DNA of 64,000 nt from an uncultured Ruminococcus sp. (GTDB lineage: Bacteria; Bacillota; Clostridia; Oscillospirales; Ruminococcaceae): contig NZ_CAMYUE010000002.1 of assembly GCF_947301925.1 (NCBI RefSeq), positions 468,104 through 532,103 of the forward strand, given 5' to 3'. Below, piece by piece: positions 58,786 through 64,000 of this stretch; position 1 is the stretch's first letter, and every line of letters begins with the position of its first letter. Position numbers and translations under genes: made by a program. The notes beneath the pieces are model-generated. The model did no database searches, was not told where the DNA came from, and saw only the letters and a list, made by a program, of their open reading frames with translations.

Positions 58786-60036
58786 TTATTCCATTTTCAT
58801 TCCGTAGCTCTCAGCTACATCTTCTTCAACATCTCCCTCAGTAGAAGAGATGTCATATTTGTTTGTATGACTCATCGCCATGCTTGCGACAGTTTCTATC
58901 CTGTTTCTGACCTCGGCAGCAATAGTCTTCGCACGTTCAGTATCAATATACCGAGCTGCCTTATCACCGCTGAACACTTCGATTATCTCATCCTCGATGC
59001 CGTCGAGCTTTGAAGCATCGAACCATTCAAGGGAGGATACAAGTTTTAACTGCTCGCCGTGTGTCTTCTTGAACGGCTTACAAATTATGTTATTCCGTGC
59101 TATTTGAGCTGTATTCCGGTTATACCACAGTGACGTTCCACTGTCGAATATAGGAGCTGCTCCCTGCCATTCAAGTGTATTGGCATCACGCAGAAGTCCG
59201 AAGTTATTAAAGTGCCTGTCCTCGTTTGCTATGATGTAATCAAGTACTATCATTTTGTCAAGATCCGGAACAATGTCAATACCAAGCTCCTGACAGATAT
59301 TAACGTAGTAAAGATATTCGTTTTCATGGTTGGCCTTCGGTCTGAGATGCATTACACGCCACGCACTTATCAGTTCGGTGTCCTTTGTGACAAAATCCTC
59401 GCACACGCTGTACGGCTCATCATTTATCCACGTTACTGAATACGGAATATGATCTATTCCGAGCCTATCCATTATCCTTGAGGCGATGACTTCATTGAAT
59501 GGCTGCTGCATAAGTAGGTTGGAGCCTGATTTGAGAAGACAGCGCTTTCCGTCAATTATCTTCCAACGCTTTTTCAGATTACCGTCAGAAGTATTATCTG
59601 GCGACAGAAAATCGAATCCAGCATTCTTATCACTTGTGCCGAAAAGAACATCGCCTATATCATCTGAGAAGTCGTTGTCAAAGAAATTTACATTTTCCCA
59701 GGTCATATCGCTTCCGTAAGGCTTTATCCAGTAATGATCAGATAAACTCAGACCGAGACATTTCGTAAGAAGCAGCTTAGAATTATATACACCGAGCTTT
59801 TCCAAAGCATCCTCAACGCCCATTCTACTTGCTGGAATTGACCTGCCTGCCCACCATTGATTCAATGCATAACGGTCAATACTTTCGCTGTGATGAAGCG
59901 GATGCACAACACCGATTGGTAGATGCTCTTTTGCTGATATATTATCAATTACGCTAATACCGCCAATAGCCTCATCTATTTCAACATCTGCAACAGCTAT
60001 ATTCTTATGCATAAGTGTATATTTCAACGCTCTCAC
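58786..60036 (-). CDS. HipA-like kinase-fold protein
   Basis: IVLDYIIANEDRHFNNFGLLRDA and APIFDSGTSLWYN match HipA-type catalytic/metal-binding motifs. Confidence 0.75.
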   Translation of the reverse strand: MRALKYTLMHKNIAVADVEIDEAIGGISVIDNISAKEHLPIGVVHPLHHSESIDRYALNQWWAGRSIPASRMGVEDALEKLGVYNSKLLLTKCLGLSLSDHYWIKPYGSDMTWENVNFFDNDFSDDIGDVLFGTSDKNAGFDFLSPDNTSDGNLKKRWKIIDGKRCLLKSGSNLLMQQPFNEVIASRIMDRLGIDHIPYSVTWINDEPYSVCEDFVTKDTELISAWRVMHLRPKANHENEYLYYVNICQELGIDIVPDLDKMIVLDYIIANEDRHFNNFGLLRDANTLEWQGAAPIFDSGTSLWYNRNTAQIARNNIICKPFKKTHGEQLKLVSSLEWFDASKLDGIEDEIIEVFSGDKAARYIDTERAKTIAAEVRNRIETVASMAMSHTNKYDISSTEGDVEEDVAESYGMKME

Positions 60037-60082
60037 CTCGCTTTTTTACCATTATACCACACCTCTATATCAAAATCAAGCT

Positions 60083-61909
60083 TTATCTTCCACCAGCCGA
60101 GCCGAAAAGAACCGCCTTGTATTTCGGTGCCTTGACCATGAGCAGATACCTCTCATTGCCACAGCGGTAGAGGCAGGTACCTCTCTCCGGAAACCTGATC
60201 AGCTCATATTCCGCAGGCTCAAGCTGAAGTGTGTCTATGAATTCCTCAGCCTTTATGTTGCCGGGGTTGAACAGGAAGTGGTGAGTCGGGATACTGAACA
60301 GCGGCTTTGTCAGCTCCCTTATCTCAGGCTGCAGGAAGTCCTCGAGGTTCTGCGATGCGAGAATAAATGCCGATTCCTTCTTGCGACAGCGTTTCATACC
60401 GTTTCTGATGTACTCGATAGCTGTCCTGTTGTAGAGGAAAAGGTATGCCTCATCGATAGCCGCTATAGAATTTCCCTTGCCAAGTATCTGGTCGTTCATA
60501 TACGACAGAATATTGAAGAGCAGAGTATCTCTCAGCTTTTTGTTGGTATCCATAATACCCTTGACTCCAAAGCATACGAAATCGCCGCTGCGAATATTTG
60601 TGTGACCGTTGAAGTATTTGGATTCGGCACCCTTGCACATAGAGTAAAGCCCGAGGCAGATATTCTGAAGCGTATCCTCGGTATAGATGTACTTCACCTC
60701 GGGGTCGAAGCTCCTGTACTCCTTTTCGCAGAGCTCATATAAGTCGTCCATAAGAGGATAGTCATCGCCTGTAAGTGTATCAAGGTCTGTGGTATCGTCA
60801 ATACCGAAACGTGCATACAGCCTTATGAGCATAAGCTCAATGGTATCTATCTCCGCATCGGTAAAATCCTTGTATGCCCTGAAAAAATCCTTGAGATATG
60901 AGATGTGCTGACTGAGCTTTGATATCTTTCTGAACGCCTCCGGTTCGTCCTTATTCCCTTTATCACCGTCAGTCCACGACTTTGGTTCAAGCGGATTTAT
61001 CATATATTCACCGCTCATCATATCAATGTAGGTGCCGCCAAGGTTGTCGCAGAGGTCGTGGTACTCCTGTTCTGGATCAAGTACAAGGATATTCTTGCCT
61101 GATTCCCGGAGATTGCAGAGCAGGAGCTTCATCAGGTACGACTTACCCTGACCGCTGTTTCCAAGGATAAGGATATTGCTGTTGGTCTTGTCCTCGGTAC
61201 GCCTATCGAAGTCCACAAGCACATTACTTCCGTACTTATCTCTGCCAAGGTAGAAGCCATGTTCATCAGTTTTGCCGCTGTAATTCAGGGGATAGAGGTT
61301 AGCCACTGCACTGGCAGGAAGTATTCGCTCGTACTGACCTCCGAACATATTCATTCCGCTCGGAAGCACGGACAGGAAGCCTTCTTTCTGTCGGAGGATA
61401 AGTCTGTCTACTGATATCTTCGCTCTTGTGAGCTCCATTCTTGTATCGTTCTGGAGCTCCCTCAGCTTATCATCACTATCTGCTTTCAGCTCAATAAAAA
61501 CGGAGCAGTGAAGGAGAGGTTCCTTGTTTCGGTTCATGTCACTTACGAGCTCAACTATGTCATTGATGTTGTCCTGAGCCTTTATGCTCTCGTTGACGTT
61601 ATTGACAGTAGTCATCATATGATTCTTGCGCATAGCCTGCTGTACTATTTTATCCTGTTCAATGCTGTCTACCAGCCTGTTGTAAATACGCAGTGTCACA
61701 CCATTCTTATCTGCCAGATGTGCCAGTATTGCAAGCTGCTCCGTTGTGGGCGGATACTCCGTTATTACCCATACGGATTTATAATAATTACCGCAGATAT
61801 AGTGGTCAGTGTAGAATTTGACTGCTCCCGGTACTATGCGGTCGAAGTAGCTCTTTACACTCATTTCTTCCTTCTGCTCGGCAGTCAGTTCCTTAGTTCT
61901 TTTCTTCAT
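60083..61909 (-). CDS. VirB4/TraE-like conjugation ATPase
   Basis: ILILGNSGQGKSYLMKLLL, NILVLDPEQEYHDL, IAAIDEAYLF, FILASQNLEDFL. Confidence 0.92.
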   Translation of the reverse strand: MKKRTKELTAEQKEEMSVKSYFDRIVPGAVKFYTDHYICGNYYKSVWVITEYPPTTEQLAILAHLADKNGVTLRIYNRLVDSIEQDKIVQQAMRKNHMMTTVNNVNESIKAQDNINDIVELVSDMNRNKEPLLHCSVFIELKADSDDKLRELQNDTRMELTRAKISVDRLILRQKEGFLSVLPSGMNMFGGQYERILPASAVANLYPLNYSGKTDEHGFYLGRDKYGSNVLVDFDRRTEDKTNSNILILGNSGQGKSYLMKLLLCNLRESGKNILVLDPEQEYHDLCDNLGGTYIDMMSGEYMINPLEPKSWTDGDKGNKDEPEAFRKISKLSQHISYLKDFFRAYKDFTDAEIDTIELMLIRLYARFGIDDTTDLDTLTGDDYPLMDDLYELCEKEYRSFDPEVKYIYTEDTLQNICLGLYSMCKGAESKYFNGHTNIRSGDFVCFGVKGIMDTNKKLRDTLLFNILSYMNDQILGKGNSIAAIDEAYLFLYNRTAIEYIRNGMKRCRKKESAFILASQNLEDFLQPEIRELTKPLFSIPTHHFLFNPGNIKAEEFIDTLQLEPAEYELIRFPERGTCLYRCGNERYLLMVKAPKYKAVLFGSAGGR

Positions 61910-62480
61910 TTCCAGTTACCTCCTTCAGATAGTTTTCACCCTCGATATCGGGTATCTCATCTCCGATAATGCTTGCACCGAAGTACAGTGCCAGCATTCT
62001 CTTGATCTCAGCTTTATCCATACGCTTTACCGAGAATCCATGCTCGGAGATGTTTTTCTGCACCTGTGATATGATACCGAATATCTGCTCAGGTTTCTCA
62101 CGTCTGAATCTTACTGCGAACATGAAGCGTCTCGCTGAAGACATTTCCAGCTGTATCTCGTCAAGAAAGTCATGATCCGCCTGAAGCAGTTCTCTTACCG
62201 CAGGATTTTCTTCTTTCTGTAATCGCTCTTTGACGTACCATTTGTTGCCGTCGAAACGCTCTGCACTGTCCATGGCAATTATTTCAAGGTCAGGTATCAT
62301 CGACAACACTATTGTCAGGTCATGGACCTTTATCTCGATATTTGCCGATGACAATACAGAGATATTTGTCGGCTCGACGGCGAAGAATACTATCTCCGCC
62401 TTATCAGTTTTTATGCCGTAATTAGTAAAGCGTTCAAGGCCGATGAGGTCCTGAACGCCATTTCTTTTATTCTTTGCCAT
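61893..62480 (-). CDS. conserved conjugation-module protein preceding VirB4
   Basis: Overlaps VirB4 start by 17 nt; Met at 62480 (MAKNKRNGVQDLIGLERFTNYGIKT) preferred. Confidence 0.65.
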   Translation of the reverse strand: MAKNKRNGVQDLIGLERFTNYGIKTDKAEIVFFAVEPTNISVLSSANIEIKVHDLTIVLSMIPDLEIIAMDSAERFDGNKWYVKERLQKEENPAVRELLQADHDFLDEIQLEMSSARRFMFAVRFRREKPEQIFGIISQVQKNISEHGFSVKRMDKAEIKRMLALYFGASIIGDEIPDIEGENYLKEVTGNEEKN

Positions 62481-62748
62481 TATTACGCTCCTTCCAGCGG
62501 TACTCCTGCTGACTGAGCAAGAAATATTTAACCGCATTTACTATATAGTCAAGCACCGACATATCGTCTGCTCTGAGGCTTATGAGTGCAAAGCAGACCG
62601 TCACCGCCGCAGGTATCACATTCCAGAAATTAGCGAACACCGCTACTGAAATGATGATGCCTGCACAAATAATGATGAAGTCCCTTACCGACCAGAACCA
62701 CAGTTTTACTGTAGCTCTGAGGTTTTCGGGGTATATATACGTTTTCAT
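62467..62748 (-). CDS. PrgI family protein
   Basis: MKTYIYPENLRATVKLWFWSVRDFIIICAGIIISVAVFANFWNVIPAAVTV. Confidence 0.75.
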   Translation of the reverse strand: MKTYIYPENLRATVKLWFWSVRDFIIICAGIIISVAVFANFWNVIPAAVTVCFALISLRADDMSVLDYIVNAVKYFLLSQQEYRWKERNNGKE

Positions 62749-62759
62749 TTGGCACCTCC

Positions 62760-63698
62760 TTATGTCGCAACCTTGGATGCACTCTTTATGAGACCTACAG
62801 CTCTTGAACCCATATTGACCGCATGACCTACCGCCATTACGTTAACTCTTGTTGAGGTATCAAGTCCGTACATCTGAGCTATACGAGGAACTTCGTTAGC
62901 GGATAAGCATATTCCTGCCGCCAGTATCGGGTGATTGGGACAGGTCAGCAGTCCGAGAAATAATATTGTTGTCTGCAGGAAAGCTGTGAGGCAGGTAGCT
63001 ATGACCTGCTTGCACCAGTTTACAAATCCGTCGGTATATCCTCTCGGTACGCTGAACATATACAGACTGCCTACCGCTATCTGACACAGCAGGATACCGC
63101 CTCTCTTGATATTTGCAAATACCACCTTTATGGTGCAGTATCCGAAAAGTATTATGAAAAACAGACTTGAAAGCGATACGTCAGCTCTTAGAGCTTCCAA
63201 CGCCTCCATTCCCGCACTTGTAAGAGTTGCACTTCTGTTTTGTATCAGTGCTCCAACAAGGTCATTGGCAAAGGTGTGCTGCAGAGATACGCAGAATGAA
63301 TACAGCCGCTGCGGTACTACAGTCAGGAGACTACAAGCAAAGAAACCTTTCAGCACATTAAGACAAGTGTCCTTTATATTCGCATGACCGTTTTCATAGG
63401 CTATAGCCGTATCGAACACAGCAACTACCATTCCTGTGATAAACAGTATCCAACCGATATTATGGAACAGTGTCAGGAATGCCTGTATCCAGCCGAGCTG
63501 AAACAGGTCTGTCGTTGACTCGTTGATAAAGTTAAAAATGTCCGCTATGCCGTCATATACAAGCATAAAAAGCCAGTCGAACATTACATCGAATATCGCT
63601 CGGGCTGCTTCGCTTGTAACAACGCCGACCGTGTTGTCCCATAGCGACGAGATACCGTCACCGATCCAGTCTATGGCATCGCCGATCCAATCAAACAT
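62760..63698 (-). CDS. VirB6/TrbL-like conjugal transfer membrane protein
   Basis: Multi-TM protein MFDWIGDAIDWIGDGISSLWDNTVGVV...; position between PrgI and HTH genes. Confidence 0.7.
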   Translation of the reverse strand: MFDWIGDAIDWIGDGISSLWDNTVGVVTSEAARAIFDVMFDWLFMLVYDGIADIFNFINESTTDLFQLGWIQAFLTLFHNIGWILFITGMVVAVFDTAIAYENGHANIKDTCLNVLKGFFACSLLTVVPQRLYSFCVSLQHTFANDLVGALIQNRSATLTSAGMEALEALRADVSLSSLFFIILFGYCTIKVVFANIKRGGILLCQIAVGSLYMFSVPRGYTDGFVNWCKQVIATCLTAFLQTTILFLGLLTCPNHPILAAGICLSANEVPRIAQMYGLDTSTRVNVMAVGHAVNMGSRAVGLIKSASKVAT

Positions 63699-63975
63699 TA
63701 TCGTCCACCTCCTTCGAAACATCCGTCAGCCTGTAGAGGTTTGAGCTTGAACCTCCGTTGTTGCGAAGTCTCGGCTGCTTCTCTATGAGACCCTTTTCAA
63801 GGAGCTCATGGAGAGCCCTGAATACTGTTCTTCGGCTAAGGCTCAGGTCCTGAGCTATTGTCTTGGCAGACGGAAAGCATTCTCCTTTCTTATTCGACCT
63901 GTCGCAGAGGTAGCAGTATACAGTAACTGCTCTGTGCGGCAGACTTAAGTCATATATTCGTCTTTCAACATTCAA
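63691..63975 (-). CDS. winged-helix/HTH protein
   Basis: RAVTVYCYLCDRSNKKGECFPSAKTIAQDLSLSRRTVFRALHELLEKGLI. Confidence 0.85.
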   Translation of the reverse strand: MNVERRIYDLSLPHRAVTVYCYLCDRSNKKGECFPSAKTIAQDLSLSRRTVFRALHELLEKGLIEKQPRLRNNGGSSSNLYRLTDVSKEVDDNV

Positions 63976-64000
63976 ATGATCAACTCCTCTTTTCTGTCTT

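Noticed and set aside
1-64000. CRISPR arrays, rRNA, tRNA
   Set aside because: No regularly spaced direct repeats or recognisable RNA gene sequence found on reading; a tRNAscan/CRISPR-finder run would be decisive

Overview
This 64-kb low-GC Firmicutes window (Ruminococcus/Clostridia-like, an inference) looks like an integrative conjugative element and its accessory/defence cargo. Almost all genes are on the minus strand. Left to right: (1) 0-2.4 kb, remnants of an older element: a 5'-truncated tyrosine integrase, a lipoprotein gene fused to unrelated coding debris, and strong terminators. (2) 2.7-18.2 kb, a dense defence/accessory island: an Avs/STAND-like NTPase with a Cap4-type nuclease N-terminus and an overlapping partner gene, a U32-like protein, a SUFU-domain protein, an SF2 helicase fused to a SprT-like metalloprotease, a DUF4238 + HEPN (RX4H) pair, Tpt1/KptA RNA 2'-phosphotransferase, an AAA ATPase, and a Fic gene split by one in-frame stop. 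(3) 18.3-31.5 kb, ICE integration/regulation genes: three serine recombinases (the middle one without a catalytic domain), a DinG-like helicase, a MazF-like toxin, a sigma-like factor, a nucleotidyltransferase plus putative nuclease pair, ImmA/IrrE-type regulators and a truncated UmuC/ImpB fragment. (4) 31.5-52.6 kb, a 21-kb, nine-gene, promoter-led operon that I read as an expanded Ssp-type DNA phosphorothioation defence system (SspD-SspB-SspC-SspA-SspF-SspG-SspH) ending in a second divergent DUF4007/SspB-like + SspC-like ATPase pair. This is the best candidate for a new system. (5) 52.7-64 kb, the conjugation module: MobP-type relaxase with Sel1 repeats and an apparent AUA start, candidate oriT, HipA-like protein, VirB4, PrgI, VirB6/TrbL-like. 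No rRNA, tRNA or CRISPR array was seen. All family assignments are from motif reading without database searches.
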